Shown here piece after piece: positions 26,918 to 37,117 of a stretch of DNA of 64,000 bases (position 1 is the first letter of the stretch; each line of letters opens with the position of its first letter). A model generated the notes under the pieces. It was not told where the DNA came from, searched no databases, and worked only from the letters and a program-made list of their open reading frames with translations. Origin of the DNA: Paenibacillus monticola. Its GTDB lineage: Bacteria > Bacillota > Bacilli > Paenibacillales > Paenibacillaceae. Location of the stretch: assembly GCF_009664975.1 (NCBI RefSeq), contig NZ_WJXB01000002.1:682001-746000 (forward strand), read 5' to 3'. Position numbers and translations under genes: made by a program.

Positions 26918-28798
26918 ATGAAACAAAGATTCGATATAAGAAACAAACCTATTCTAGTATTTAGCTTTATTCTGTTGCTGAAGAGTGCTGTGGCCTGGTT
27001 CGTCGTCTTTAGCGATGGTCCCACATGGAGCATGCTGCTTACGGAGATTCCATTCTTCATTGTCGTGTTTGGCTTAATTGAATGGATGGCCTCCAAGCGT
27101 AAGTTTCTGTATTACATGATCGCCAACCTTTTTATTACTCTGATTTATTTTGCTGTCCTCATGTATTACAAATATTACGGCGTCATCGTTACCTATCATG
27201 CCTTGGAGCAAGCTGGTAAAGTTACCCAAGTTGGAGAAAGCACCTATTCTCTGCTAGATCCCTATTATCTATTTATTTTCGTCGATATTGTTGTCTTTAT
27301 GTGTTACATGTTCCGCCCCAAATATATTGCTACCTGGAAAGAACGTGGCATCAACCGCCATATGAATCGTCCTGCTTTGTTCGGGATTATCAGCATATCG
27401 TTCGCGCTCTGCATGTTTAATATTTGGCCTAATCATGCCAGTATGAATGAGAATAAAAAAGCGGAAAGCATGGGCCTGCTGAGTTACGAGGTATATACCA
27501 TCTTTGCTGATAGTACTGAAGATGAAGAGATCATCGATAGCAAGGATATCTCCCAGAGTTCTGTCAATGAACTTAAAGGGATCACTGAGCCTGAGTCTCC
27601 ACTATACTGGGAAGCCGACAAAGGCAAGAACCTGATTATAGTACAAATGGAATCGTTCCAGAACTTCCTGATTGGCCTTACCATTGACGGGCAGGAAATT
27701 ACCCCGAATATGAATAAGCTGGTTAAGAATGAATATTATTTCGATAACTTCTATTCAAATGCCGGACAGGGAACCACCTCAGATGCAGAATTTGTGGTAA
27801 ATACTTCACTCTATGTTCCACATCATGAGGCGGCAACCTCTTCCAAGTATATGGATAAAGCGCTGCCCAGCCTGCCGAAATTGATGCAAGCGAATGGTTA
27901 TCAAACAGCTACGTTCCACACAAACAGCGTAGAGTTCTGGAACCGTGTGGCCCTTTATAAAGCTATTGGTTTTGACAAATATTATGACCAGTCCTTCTAT
28001 GGCGATGACGATCATATCGCTTTTGGCTCTTCTGACGAGGTGCTGTTTGCCAAGACGGTTCCCGAGCTCGCTAAATTAGATGCCCAGGCTGATCCCTTCT
28101 ATGCCATGGTCATCTCCATGAGTGCGCATCATCCTTACCGGCTACCAGAGTCCAAATTCAAAATAAAGCTGCCTGAGCGCTATGAAGGCACCTTGGTCGG
28201 CGACTATATTCAAGCCCAGAATTATGCCGATTATGCAATGGGACAATTTCTGGACGGTTTGAAAAGTAACGGATTATGGGACGACAGTGTGATTGCATTT
28301 TATGGTGATCATCAAGGCTTGCCGCTCTATTCCCTTAGTGGCGATGAAAAAGATCTGATGAAAGAAATGGTTGGCCGTGAGTATGGGTATACCGACATGT
28401 TCAACATACCATTCGTGGTCCATGCTCCAGGTGCCGTTCAACCTGCTGTATTCAGCCAAACGGGTGGACATATCGACATCTTACCAACGGTGGCAAATTT
28501 ATTAGGGATTTCCGTCAAGGACCAGCTCCATTTCGGTGAAGACCTTCTGAACCAGCATACCAATCTGCTTCCTATTAGACACTTTCTGCCTAGCGGGTCC
28601 TTCGTCAACGATACGAGCATGTACTTGACCGGTGTTTCGTACGAGGATGGAACCAACTACAACCTGATTGACAACTCTATCACCAAAGGCGGTTCTACAG
28701 AGGCACAATTTAACGCTGTAGATCGGCTGCTGAATATGTCCAATAGTTATATTTTACAGTTGCCGGATTTGGCGAAGGATGAAGCGAAAGACAAGTAA
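26918..28798 (+). CDS. LtaS-family lipoteichoic acid synthase/sulfatase-fold membrane enzyme
   Basis: A 626-residue polytopic enzyme. Five hydrophobic segments within about the first 180 residues precede an extracellular sulfatase-fold domain that would polymerise or transfer glycerol phosphate from phosphatidylglycerol. Catalytic features are E245 (QMESFQNF), T287 in GQGTTSDAEF, W/R in VEFWNR, and the metal-binding YGDHQGLP near 450. This order matches LtaS. ATG 26918 is preferred (12 nt after AGGAGG), as an ATG directly abutting AGGAGG is too close. It is a single gene with its own promoter and terminator. Confidence 0.92.
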   Translation: MKQRFDIRNKPILVFSFILLLKSAVAWFVVFSDGPTWSMLLTEIPFFIVVFGLIEWMASKRKFLYYMIANLFITLIYFAVLMYYKYYGVIVTYHALEQAGKVTQVGESTYSLLDPYYLFIFVDIVVFMCYMFRPKYIATWKERGINRHMNRPALFGIISISFALCMFNIWPNHASMNENKKAESMGLLSYEVYTIFADSTEDEEIIDSKDISQSSVNELKGITEPESPLYWEADKGKNLIIVQMESFQNFLIGLTIDGQEITPNMNKLVKNEYYFDNFYSNAGQGTTSDAEFVVNTSLYVPHHEAATSSKYMDKALPSLPKLMQANGYQTATFHTNSVEFWNRVALYKAIGFDKYYDQSFYGDDDHIAFGSSDEVLFAKTVPELAKLDAQADPFYAMVISMSAHHPYRLPESKFKIKLPERYEGTLVGDYIQAQNYADYAMGQFLDGLKSNGLWDDSVIAFYGDHQGLPLYSLSGDEKDLMKEMVGREYGYTDMFNIPFVVHAPGAVQPAVFSQTGGHIDILPTVANLLGISVKDQLHFGEDLLNQHTNLLPIRHFLPSGSFVNDTSMYLTGVSYEDGTNYNLIDNSITKGGSTEAQFNAVDRLLNMSNSYILQLPDLAKDEAKDK

Positions 28799-28821
28799 CT
28801 GCATCCGAACACCGAAATACC

Positions 28822-28883
28822 AAAGAAACCTCTCCTTTGTAAAATGGAAGCAAGAGCAGCCATTTGACAGGAGAGGTTTCTTT
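28822..28883. terminator. Bidirectional terminator between the LtaS-family gene and clpP
   Basis: AAAGAAACCTCTCCT pairs perfectly with 28869-28883, with an inner CCATTT/AAATGG helix and T runs on both outgoing strands. Confidence 0.88.
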
Positions 28884-28888
28884 TTGCA

Positions 28889-29470
28889 CTACATTTTCGT
28901 GATGATCTTGTCGATTATTCCATATTCCAGTGCATCCTGGGCAGACATGAAATAATCCCGATCCATATCTTTCTCCACTTTCTCTTCCAACTGCCCTGTT
29001 CGTTCCGCAGTAATCTGGACTATCTTGGCCCGCACCTGCAGAATCCGCCTTGCGCTGATGGCAATATCACTAGCCTGCCCCTGCGCGCCACCGTGCGGCT
29101 GATGAATCATAATCTCGCTGTTAGGCAGTGCATAGCGCAGGCCTTTCGCTCCAGCCAACAATAGCAGTGAAGCGAAGGAAGCTGCAAAACCTGTACAGAT
29201 CGTGTTCACTTGCGGTTTAATCAACTGCATCGTATCATATATGCCAAAGCCTGCAGTCGTGGAGCCTCCCGGACTATTGATATACATATGAATTTCTTTA
29301 TCCGGCTCTTCCGCCGCCAGGAATAGCAGCTGGGCAATAATACTGTTAGCCAGTTGATCATCAATGGCTGCTCCCACGAATACAATCCGGTCTTTCAACA
29401 GCCTGGAATAAATATCGTACGATCGTTCGCCTTGACGGGTCTGCTCAATAACATAAGGAATAATACTCAT
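28889..29470 (-). CDS. clpP: ClpP-family serine protease subunit (paralogue)
   Basis: A 193-residue proteolytic subunit that assembles into the barrel fed by Clp ATPases. The triad is intact: S98, H123 (MIHQPHGG) and D172 ([11 protein letters not shown]), the same numbering as housekeeping ClpP. The nucleophile loop reads GFAASFAS where housekeeping enzymes have GQAASMGA, which suggests a second ClpP with changed oligomerisation or substrate pocket. ATG 29470 is chosen because AGGAGG lies 9 nt upstream; the longer frame lacks a ribosome site. No Clp ATPase adjoins. An ECF sigma gene diverges from it. Confidence 0.92.
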   Translation of the reverse strand: MSIIPYVIEQTRQGERSYDIYSRLLKDRIVFVGAAIDDQLANSIIAQLLFLAAEEPDKEIHMYINSPGGSTTAGFGIYDTMQLIKPQVNTICTGFAASFASLLLLAGAKGLRYALPNSEIMIHQPHGGAQGQASDIAISARRILQVRAKIVQITAERTGQLEEKVEKDMDRDYFMSAQDALEYGIIDKIITKM

Positions 29471-29652
29471 TGTATATTGCCTCCTATAGGTGAATTCTGC
29501 ATTCTTACCCTGTAAACGGTCTAAGGAGTACAAAAGATACGCAGGACATATTCTTAAATAATTTGCGGAGAGCGCGTATCCATTACAACTCTTCGTTCGT
29601 TTATACAGTAGGCAGTAATAGAGAAGAAATCACCGTAAAGGAGATTGATACA

Positions 29653-30381
29653 TTGATAATTCTTGATGAAACTAACATTGAAAATAAGCTGGATGAGCAT
29701 CGTATGAAGACACTGCAGGCTACCCTGAACCGGTATTGCCGCTCATTGACCGGCTCCAGCTGGGATGCTGAGGATCTGGCACAGGATACCTGGATAAAAG
29801 TGTTCGGGACGCAGAATATCTCCGAGAATCCGAATGTGGAAGCTCTGCTGCTGCGGATTGCCAAGAACACCTGGATTGACATCACGCGGAGAAAAACCCT
29901 CTACTTCCGGCTTCTGGAGCAGCAGCAGCCCGAGAAGACCGCAGCAGCAAATATCGTTCCTTTGGAAACCGAAATCGCCTTCCAAGCTTTGCTCAACCAT
30001 TTGTCTCCGCTGCAAAGATCCGTTTTCCTATTGCGTGATGTCCTTGGATATTCTGCTATGGAGACAGCTGAACTATTGAAGACTACAGAGGGTGCTGTAA
30101 AAGCTGCCCTTCATCGGGCTCGGCAAGCATTGCCGATTGTCAGAGAAGAGCTTACAGCAGATGGACCTCCTATACCACTTGAAGCAGGATTCCGCGCTTA
30201 CTTGAAAGCTCTGGCTTTTGCCTATGAGGAGGGGCAGATTCCTGCATTGCTCGAGCTGATCTGGCTGGAAGAAGCAGACAAGAATATTGCTTCTATTGGG
30301 TACTTGCAAGCACCACAGCGTAGCGGATTCACAGCAGCAGGACGCAGTGGCACCGAAATCGAGATGAGGTTCGCTGCTTAA
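29653..30381 (+). CDS. ECF-type RNA polymerase sigma factor with a C-terminal extension
   Basis: A sigma-70-family extracytoplasmic-function factor of about 242 residues. Region 2 (about 20-80) includes DAEDLAQDTWIKVFG. Region 4 (about 115-170) includes LSPLQRSVFLLRDVLGYSAMETAELLKTTEGAVKAALHRARQAL. A further 75 residues of unknown role follow, longer than a minimal ECF factor; such tails can replace a separate anti-sigma factor. No anti-sigma gene is adjacent. AAAGGAG lies 9 nt before the TTG at 29653, so I start there rather than at the farther upstream TTG. It converges on the chemoreceptor gene with an 11-nt gap. Confidence 0.87.
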   Translation: MIILDETNIENKLDEHRMKTLQATLNRYCRSLTGSSWDAEDLAQDTWIKVFGTQNISENPNVEALLLRIAKNTWIDITRRKTLYFRLLEQQQPEKTAAANIVPLETEIAFQALLNHLSPLQRSVFLLRDVLGYSAMETAELLKTTEGAVKAALHRARQALPIVREELTADGPPIPLEAGFRAYLKALAFAYEEGQIPALLELIWLEEADKNIASIGYLQAPQRSGFTAAGRSGTEIEMRFAA

Positions 30382-30392
30382 TGTCCTATCGA

Positions 30393-32342
30393 TTAGGCTG
30401 TTGCTTCTGCATATTCCCGTTCAACTTCCTTTTCAACTGCCTTCTCTGCTGTCTTTTCTGCTGCCTTCTCTACGGAAGGGGCCTCGCCAGCGGGTTGAAC
30501 GACAGTGGGCTGTGCGACAGTGGGTTCAGTGGGTTCAAAGGGTTCAATGGCAACCGTATCCGCCTCCTGCAGCTCAACAGGGTTCGAACTGGAAGCAGCT
30601 TCGACTGTTAGCTCTACTTCTGTATCCTCACTAATCTTGAATATATTGATTTCCTGGAACAATTTTTGTGAAATTTCATTGATTTCCACGGCTTGTCGGG
30701 CAATATCGCGAATAGCGTTATCCTGCTGCATACTGGAGGCGTTGACCTCTTGAACTCCCGCCGCCGTCTCCTCAGCAATGGCAGCAACGGAATGAACGGA
30801 CTCGGCAAGCTTCGTATTCATCGTCTGGGTCATATCCACTTTATCGTGAATTTGTCCGATCTGCTTGCTTATCTCGGCAATGGAATGGTCGATCGCAGCA
30901 AAAGATGAAAGGGTCTCGGCCACCTTATGCTCCTGCTCTTCCAAATTCTCTTTCGTCTCCAGCATATTGCTCTGGAATTCAGCCATGCCTTCCTGCAATT
31001 CACTGATAATCTTGCTGATATGCACCGTTGAATTCTTCGTTTGGTCTGACAATTGTCTGACCTCATCCGCAATCACAGCAAACCCTTTGCCGTAGGTTCC
31101 TGCCCGTGCCGCTTCAATCGCAGCGTTCAGAGACAGAATATTCGTCTGCTGTGAGATTTCCGTAATCGAATTTGTAATTCTGGAGATATCCTTGGATTGC
31201 CCTACCAGCTTATTCAGAGCATTATAAACTTTGTCTACGGATTGACTGGATTGCTCTGATACCTCACGCAAGGCGATAACGGCCGCAGATCCTTGGCGAG
31301 TGTTATGATTGGCTGTTTTGCTGGTCAATAGCATCACTTCAGTATACTCGGTAATCTCATTGACTTCCCGTTCGAGTTGCTGAATCAGAATCGCACTTTG
31401 TTCGGATTGTCCAGCCTGCTGCTCTGCGCCAACGGAAATCTCCTGTATCGTCCTTACAATATCCAGATTGGTATGAGCGGTAATGGATGAGGATTGTTGA
31501 AAAGAGTCCGAGTACGAGGCCAGCGATGAAGCAACGGTCTGCGTTTGTTGAAGCATGGCACGTACCCGCTCCACCATATGGTCAAAATGATGACTGAGCG
31601 TACCTAATTCATCGTTATACGGTGAATTGATCTGCTGGCGCAAATCGCCTTCGGAAATTTTGAGCAGCGCCGCTTGTAGTTTTTTGACTGGAGAAAGAAA
31701 GGAACGGATCAGCATCCAGGCAATAATAAGTGTGAACAGAAATACGAACCCCGCTGCGTATACTACAACTGAGGATGTACGATTTAAGAGTAGAAAGGAA
31801 TAATCCTGCGCTTGCTGGGCGTTCTCCGCTGCCGCGGTATATAATTGCTCGTTGGTCTTTAGCATAGCTGTATTCAAAGCCAATGCCTTTGTATGTACAT
31901 CGTCAATTTGTTCCAGAACGGTCATCGGGTCCAGATTCTCATCTTCCATGGTCTTAACTAATGTGTCAAAAAATCCTGTATATTCTCCAACCTGACTTCG
32001 CAAAAGTTCCAACTCCTTGGACTCTGACGAATTCTCCTCAAATCCCAATTTGCTCAGCTCCGTAACCAGCTGCTTTTGCTTGTCCTTGAACGAATCGGCG
32101 AACTCCAGATCACTGGATTCAGCAAGCGAGGTTTCTACACTATTCAATTCCTGCAGTAGCTGAGTAATCGTGGAAACGGTAATTCTTTTTTCCATCTCCG
32201 CCTTTTGCGTTTCCATCGAAACTTCAACCTGATTTATTTTATGACCCTGGTAAATGGCCACTCCCATGAAAAAGAGAGTGACAGCAGCGAAGCTTAATAT
32301 CAGCTTCCATTTCATAGAAAGGTGTAAGAAGTTAACCTTCAA
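30393..32342 (-). CDS. Methyl-accepting chemotaxis protein with four-helix-like sensor and acidic/proline-rich tail
   Basis: A chemoreceptor of about 650 residues. A membrane helix (about 14-31) precedes a helical extracellular sensor (about 35-190). A second helix (about 197-218) leads to HAMP and a signalling domain with the tip [29 protein letters not shown]. The C-terminal 65 residues, rich in Pro, Glu, Ala and Lys ([34 protein letters not shown]), are an unusual flexible tail. Its sensor is unrelated to that of the tandem receptors at 5-9.5 kb. Start: GGAGG abuts an ATG too closely but lies 9 nt before TTG 32342, which I prefer. I saw no sigma-D-like promoter. Confidence 0.9.
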   Translation of the reverse strand: MKVNFLHLSMKWKLILSFAAVTLFFMGVAIYQGHKINQVEVSMETQKAEMEKRITVSTITQLLQELNSVETSLAESSDLEFADSFKDKQKQLVTELSKLGFEENSSESKELELLRSQVGEYTGFFDTLVKTMEDENLDPMTVLEQIDDVHTKALALNTAMLKTNEQLYTAAAENAQQAQDYSFLLLNRTSSVVVYAAGFVFLFTLIIAWMLIRSFLSPVKKLQAALLKISEGDLRQQINSPYNDELGTLSHHFDHMVERVRAMLQQTQTVASSLASYSDSFQQSSSITAHTNLDIVRTIQEISVGAEQQAGQSEQSAILIQQLEREVNEITEYTEVMLLTSKTANHNTRQGSAAVIALREVSEQSSQSVDKVYNALNKLVGQSKDISRITNSITEISQQTNILSLNAAIEAARAGTYGKGFAVIADEVRQLSDQTKNSTVHISKIISELQEGMAEFQSNMLETKENLEEQEHKVAETLSSFAAIDHSIAEISKQIGQIHDKVDMTQTMNTKLAESVHSVAAIAEETAAGVQEVNASSMQQDNAIRDIARQAVEINEISQKLFQEINIFKISEDTEVELTVEAASSSNPVELQEADTVAIEPFEPTEPTVAQPTVVQPAGEAPSVEKAAEKTAEKAVEKEVEREYAEATA

Positions 32343-32654
32343 ACGTATCATCCTCCATATAAGTTCTCAAAATACAATAGGTACTTTCTACCATTACCTT
32401 GATTGTAGAAGCCGGATATTAAATACTCTGCACAGTTTTGTATGAAAAACGTAAATATTATGTATTCAATTTGTGAACAGCCTACAACAACATCTCCTTC
32501 TCAATATAGTAAAAAGATGCCCTGCTAGCCAATGGCTTTGGAGGACACCTCTTGTCTTCTGAAGGAACGTCAAAAAATCCCACTTCCGAGTAGATGAAGG
32601 AGCTGCCTATATTATATAAACCTCAAGAATGAGGTTACCTTTTATTAAGGCGCA

Positions 32655-32693
32655 CAACAGCGTAACGCTTGGCTTTCAAGCGTTACGCTGTTG
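32655..32693. other. Strong hairpin downstream of nagB
   Basis: A perfect 17-bp stem (32655-32671 with 32677-32693) and 5-nt loop lies 12 nt past the nagB stop. Neither side has an immediate T run, so it may stabilise an mRNA end rather than terminate. The rest of 32343-32704 shows only a 7-bp hairpin (32619-32636) and no gene. Confidence 0.7.
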
Positions 32694-32704
32694 CTAGTTA
32701 GATG

Positions 32705-33487
32705 TCAATCCGAATCTGAGCTCCCATACGAATCCGTGTCTATAAATAACCTGCAGTCCGCATGAGTACGCAGAATAGTAGAAGGGCAATCCGTGGAGAT
32801 CGGATCACGTAGTGTACGGGCTATCGCATTTTGTTTCGAGCTGCCAGGCACCATGCAGAACAGCCATTTAGCTGATAGCAGTGTGGGGATCGTCAGCGTC
32901 AACGCTTGCAAGGGAACCGAGTCTAGCGTTGCAAAACATCCGTCATTCACCTGCTGCTCCCGACAGGCAGAATCAAGCGTCACAGCCTTTACTAGCAAGG
33001 GATCATGAAAATCAGCTACAGGCGGATCATTAAAGGCCAGATGTCCATTCTCTCCGATGCCCAGACAGACTATATCAATAGGCGCTTCGGCCAGCAATTC
33101 GCCGTAACGCATACATTCCCCATTGAGATCCCCGTCGGGCTGGATATAATGCACTACACCAGGCTGAACCCTATTGAACAATCGCTCCCGCAGATAGGTA
33201 CCAAACAACTGTGGTGCTCCTGTCGGTAGACCGATGTATTCATCCATATGGAAGGCGGTGATTCTTGTCCAATCGATGTCCGGGGCAAGCGCGAGCGTGT
33301 CAAGAAACTCATTTTGTGAAGGTGCAGCAGCAAAAATAATTCTGACATTTCTTTTGGAGGCTAACAACGCCCGAATGGCGATCGCGGCTTCCATTCCAGC
33401 AACTTCGCCGAGCGCCTGTCTATTCGCATAAACGCGCACTAGCAGTGAATCGGCCATTTCAGTATGGATAGCTGTATCTTTGATCAT
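32705..33487 (-). CDS. nagB: Glucosamine-6-phosphate deaminase (NagB family)
   Basis: A 260-residue sugar-phosphate isomerase-fold enzyme that would convert glucosamine-6-phosphate to fructose-6-phosphate and ammonia. Family signatures are TAFHMDEYIGLP (with the general-base Asp), FGTYLRERLF and GIGENGHLAFNDPP with the ring-opening His. The C-terminus is about as short as the Bacillus-type enzymes. It is the last gene of the minus arm of the amino-sugar locus, 16 nt downstream of the YesN gene, which supports NagB over a 6-phosphogluconolactonase. GGGAGG precedes ATG 33487. No nagA gene is present nearby. Confidence 0.92.
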   Translation of the reverse strand: MIKDTAIHTEMADSLLVRVYANRQALGEVAGMEAAIAIRALLASKRNVRIIFAAAPSQNEFLDTLALAPDIDWTRITAFHMDEYIGLPTGAPQLFGTYLRERLFNRVQPGVVHYIQPDGDLNGECMRYGELLAEAPIDIVCLGIGENGHLAFNDPPVADFHDPLLVKAVTLDSACREQQVNDGCFATLDSVPLQALTLTIPTLLSAKWLFCMVPGSSKQNAIARTLRDPISTDCPSTILRTHADCRLFIDTDSYGSSDSD

Positions 33488-33502
33488 AAGCAGTGCCTCC
33501 CT

Positions 33503-35098
33503 TTATTCTCCACGAAACTCACCGGGGGTAGAACCGGTATGGATTTTGAACAATTTAGTGAAATAACTCTTGTTCTCATAGCCGAGTTGTTCGGCAACAT
33601 ACTCTACGCTTTTGGTGGACTGGTCAAGCAGCTCCTTGGCATGCTCCATCTTGGTATGCGTCACATAGTGGATAAAGCTCATCCCGGTTTCTTTTTTGAA
33701 TAAACGGCTGAAATAACTGGAATTTAAATGAGTATATTCGGCAACTTCCTCCAGCGTAATCTTTTTATTCAGATGCCGATCGACGTAGAGCTTAACCTTC
33801 TTGATCTCTTCCCGGCGTGTTTGCTGGTAAATTTCACGAATAAAAGGTAGACGCTCCTGGAAAAAACGAACGGCCCAGCCTTCGAGTGTATGGATATGAT
33901 CAATACTGGCGATGGTATCGTGCAGAATCTCCAATGAGAAGGTAGATTGGAACTGTTGGCGGGCCTGCAGTCGCATCTGATTGTCATACAACAGCTTGAG
34001 TGTCCAATCCTTGACCAGCCGGGGAGTGAAGCGTCGCTCACGGACAAAGAGCATCCACTTCTCCAGAAGCTCATTCAGGCGATCTGCCGATTCTTCGAGG
34101 AACGCCTCACGGATTTCCTGAGCTGCCTCGGGGTAATGCAGGAATAAATCTTCTTCTGTGAAGGGATGAACCTGCAACAGATTAAGAATATCACCGTCTT
34201 GCAGATAGAAAGCATTCTCTGAGCCCACAGACAATAAATGGCCAATGCCCTCTCGGAATGACTCTATCCCTGCAGGAATACGCAAATACTGAAAAGAGAC
34301 GATTACATCAGGTGATTGTTGAAGAACAGCCCGCAGCTTTCCAAGCTTAGCTACCTGTGTAGAATCATCACCAAGTATGTTGTCATAAGGAAACACAAGC
34401 ACAACATCCCGGGGACCATGCGGCAAACATACTGTACCACCACTGTTCTGAAACACATCAGCAATGGCTGCTTCAAGGAGCTGAAGGATGCTAAGATCTC
34501 CCTGCCTTCCATTCTCCTCTTCATACCCAACGATCCGGCAGAGCACGGCAATACTCCCTGATTGCTCCAGAGTGAGGCCGAGCTCCTCCGCATCCACTCT
34601 CCACTCCGTGTAAGGGATTTCCTTATTAGCGACTCGCTGCAACACACTTTGCTTCAGCAATGCTTTTTGATTCTCAGCCATCCCCTTCCATTTGAGTGTT
34701 TGCGCCGCCTCTTCATCCCTGCGCATCAAATCATGGCTGATTCCCTGCAGCAGGTTAACTATCATCTCCTTGCTGATGGTTTCTTTCAGAATATAGTCAT
34801 TGACCATCAGTTTCACGGCCTGCTGCGCATAGGTGAAATCATCCATGCAGGATAATACGACCACACGCGGGTCTCCGTCCAACTGCCTAAGCTCACGTAT
34901 CAATTCAATTCCATCCATATAAGGCATCCCGATATCTGTAATCACAATGTCCGGCATACTTTCCTGCGCCTTCTCCAGCGCAATCCGTCCATTCTTGCAG
35001 ACGGAATGAGGTGTAAGTCCCAATTCAGTCCATGGAATCATGGCCGAGAGAAATTCCAGAACGGGGTAATCATCGTCTACCAACATCACGCTATACAT
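33503..35098 (-). CDS. Response regulator, YesN type with AraC output domain
   Basis: A 531-residue regulator paired with the upstream kinase. The receiver has the acidic LVDDD, phosphoacceptor D55 (ITDIGMP) and the lysine in YILKE. After a central linker, two AraC helix-turn-helices occupy about 430-530 (VAEYTHLNSSYFSRLFKKETG, VAEQLGYENKSYFTKLFKIHTG). It would activate the neighbouring sugar-import genes on phosphorylation. ATG 35098 (MYSVMLVDDD) is chosen because the frame upstream is just overlap with the kinase; GGAG lies 4 nt before. The start overlaps the kinase stop by 8 nt, indicating coupled translation. Confidence 0.93.
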   Translation of the reverse strand: MYSVMLVDDDYPVLEFLSAMIPWTELGLTPHSVCKNGRIALEKAQESMPDIVITDIGMPYMDGIELIRELRQLDGDPRVVVLSCMDDFTYAQQAVKLMVNDYILKETISKEMIVNLLQGISHDLMRRDEEAAQTLKWKGMAENQKALLKQSVLQRVANKEIPYTEWRVDAEELGLTLEQSGSIAVLCRIVGYEEENGRQGDLSILQLLEAAIADVFQNSGGTVCLPHGPRDVVLVFPYDNILGDDSTQVAKLGKLRAVLQQSPDVIVSFQYLRIPAGIESFREGIGHLLSVGSENAFYLQDGDILNLLQVHPFTEEDLFLHYPEAAQEIREAFLEESADRLNELLEKWMLFVRERRFTPRLVKDWTLKLLYDNQMRLQARQQFQSTFSLEILHDTIASIDHIHTLEGWAVRFFQERLPFIREIYQQTRREEIKKVKLYVDRHLNKKITLEEVAEYTHLNSSYFSRLFKKETGMSFIHYVTHTKMEHAKELLDQSTKSVEYVAEQLGYENKSYFTKLFKIHTGSTPGEFRGE

Positions 35099-36926
35099 CG
35101 TCTCCACTTTCCCTTTCATAACCTTGACTCTGGATTTCATCCGGAAGTACAAACAGAAAAGTGGTGCCTCCCCCAGGTACACTGTCAATACTTACTTGAA
35201 AGGAGGTGCCATAGGTTAGATAAAGACGTTCATATACATTGGAAAGCCCAATATGGGCAAGACGGCTATTTAACATCGCCTCGTCAGCTGTATGCCCGGT
35301 TGAGGCCATTTCAGTCCGAAGCCTAAGTAAGGTTGCTTCATCCATCCCCTGACCATCATCCTCAATCTGAATCGATAATTGATGGTCCATATTCCAAGTC
35401 CGAATACGGAGCGTACCGCTCTCTTGATGCAGCCCGTGAATATAAGCGTTCTCAATGACTGGCTGCAACAAAAATCGCGGAATAATGACGCTAAGACTTG
35501 CCGAAGTACATTCCGTTTCCAGCTTCACCTCACCAGCCTGACGGAAATTCAATAATTCTACGTAGCTGCTGATAATATGCAGTTCATCATGCAATGTGGT
35601 GTATTCATCGCGCTGCTGGATAGTCATGCGTAAGAGCTTGGATAAGGCGAACAATAGCTCCGCGTTCTCTTCGTCCCCCTTCATCATGATGCGCAGGCGA
35701 ATGGAATTGAGAATATTGAACAGAAAATGCGGGTTAATCTGTGATTGCAGCATAGCCAGCTCCGCTTTACGCTTCTGCGACTGCTCGACCTTGATCTGAA
35801 TAATCATTTTCTCTACCCGATCCAGCATATGGTCAAAAGACTTGCCGAGTCGTCCGATTTCATCATATCCACGAATACCGGAACGAATGCCAAGCTCACC
35901 CTTTTCCACACGTGCTGCTACCATGTCGAGCCGAATCACCGGCTTCGTAAATTGACGGACCAACGCTACTAGAATTAATAGAAAAAAAGCCCCCAGTACA
36001 ATCTGAACGCCCGAACTCCAGCGACGTGTCGCACTAATTTGTTTGACCGCTTCGCGATAAGGCACTGTACTGACGATCCGATAACCCCCATAAGGAAGCT
36101 CTTCGCTACTGAGTAAATATTGTTCATCCTGATAGCTGATAAAACCCGTATCCCCGCTACTCTCCAGTTCTTTCGCCAACGCAAAGGGTTGTCCAAGCAG
36201 AGTTTTATCCTGTGAAGCCATAACCATTCCGTCAGGTCCGATTAACAACGTCTGCTGCCCGCGCTGATCACCACTAAAGATCTGGCTGATCCGGCTTTCG
36301 GCAATACTGACAACTATATAAGCATAGGTCGTGTTCGAAGATAACTTCAGATTGCGGGCTATCGTTAACACCTGAGGACTGTTGCGCGTTTCTGCAGGGA
36401 TATAATTATCCAGAACCCCTGCCCAGTACAGAACAAAAGCTGATTGCTCCCGCACCTTGTCCATCCAGGGCTGGTGAAGCAGTGCATTGACGTCAAAGTC
36501 AGCATAGGAGTAATTCGTGAACGATTGCCCGTCCGAAGTCAGAACGGTGACATAGGTTTTTTCCATCATGGTGGTGACATTTTCGAGTTTCTTGGTAACT
36601 TCCTTGAACTCCAACAGACTGTTTACGGGATCGAATTGATGCAGCTTGCTGCGCTGCCAATTCTCTTTCAGAATGAGATTAATGCCGGAATCAAATTGAA
36701 TATAATTCGAGACGAGTACCATATTACTTAGCAGATTGGAGATATACATACTCTCCTGTTCCAGAGATCGGTGCTCGTTCTTGATGACCTGGGAGCGAAG
36801 AATATGCTCGGTATAGGAGTTTTCGATGTAAAGGGTAATAGAGGCGGGAACGAACAGACAGAGTAGCGCAGCCACGAGAAGCTTATTACGAAAACCGAGT
36901 TTCCAGCGTCTTGGAAGCACCGGCAT
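35091..36926 (-). CDS. Sensor histidine kinase, YesM family
   Basis: A membrane kinase of about 611 residues. The first helix (about 14-32) precedes an extracellular dCache-like sensor (about 35-300). The second helix (about 305-325) leads to HAMP and a His_kinase domain with the phosphoacceptor H400 in QSQINPHFLFNILNS. An HATPase domain follows (VIENAYIHG, IEDDGQGMD, GIGLSN-like IGLSNVYERL, GGGTTF). It would sense the sugar outside, perhaps with the binding protein, and phosphorylate the partner encoded next. Start uncertain: GGGAGG is near ATG 36926 and suitably spaced for GTG 36920. Confidence 0.92.
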   Translation of the reverse strand: MPVLPRRWKLGFRNKLLVAALLCLFVPASITLYIENSYTEHILRSQVIKNEHRSLEQESMYISNLLSNMVLVSNYIQFDSGINLILKENWQRSKLHQFDPVNSLLEFKEVTKKLENVTTMMEKTYVTVLTSDGQSFTNYSYADFDVNALLHQPWMDKVREQSAFVLYWAGVLDNYIPAETRNSPQVLTIARNLKLSSNTTYAYIVVSIAESRISQIFSGDQRGQQTLLIGPDGMVMASQDKTLLGQPFALAKELESSGDTGFISYQDEQYLLSSEELPYGGYRIVSTVPYREAVKQISATRRWSSGVQIVLGAFFLLILVALVRQFTKPVIRLDMVAARVEKGELGIRSGIRGYDEIGRLGKSFDHMLDRVEKMIIQIKVEQSQKRKAELAMLQSQINPHFLFNILNSIRLRIMMKGDEENAELLFALSKLLRMTIQQRDEYTTLHDELHIISSYVELLNFRQAGEVKLETECTSASLSVIIPRFLLQPVIENAYIHGLHQESGTLRIRTWNMDHQLSIQIEDDGQGMDEATLLRLRTEMASTGHTADEAMLNSRLAHIGLSNVYERLYLTYGTSFQVSIDSVPGGGTTFLFVLPDEIQSQGYERESGDDV

Positions 36927-37117
36927 TCCTCCCTTCACCATCTAAAAGAGAAAGGGAGTTTTCTCCGTTTTTGCCGACACGGCCGCATAGGACCTCTTGC
37001 AGGCTTGGCGGAGTCACTCCCCTAACTTCTGGGTCGTTGTCTCTATCATATCAGCTTTCCGCCTTGTAGAATATCCATTCGCCGCTGTATTCGACAAATA
37101 TCGTTATTGTTTCTTAC

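Noticed and set aside
32655..32693. Intrinsic terminator of nagB
   Set aside because: The stem is excellent but neither outgoing strand has an immediate T run, so I report only a hairpin.
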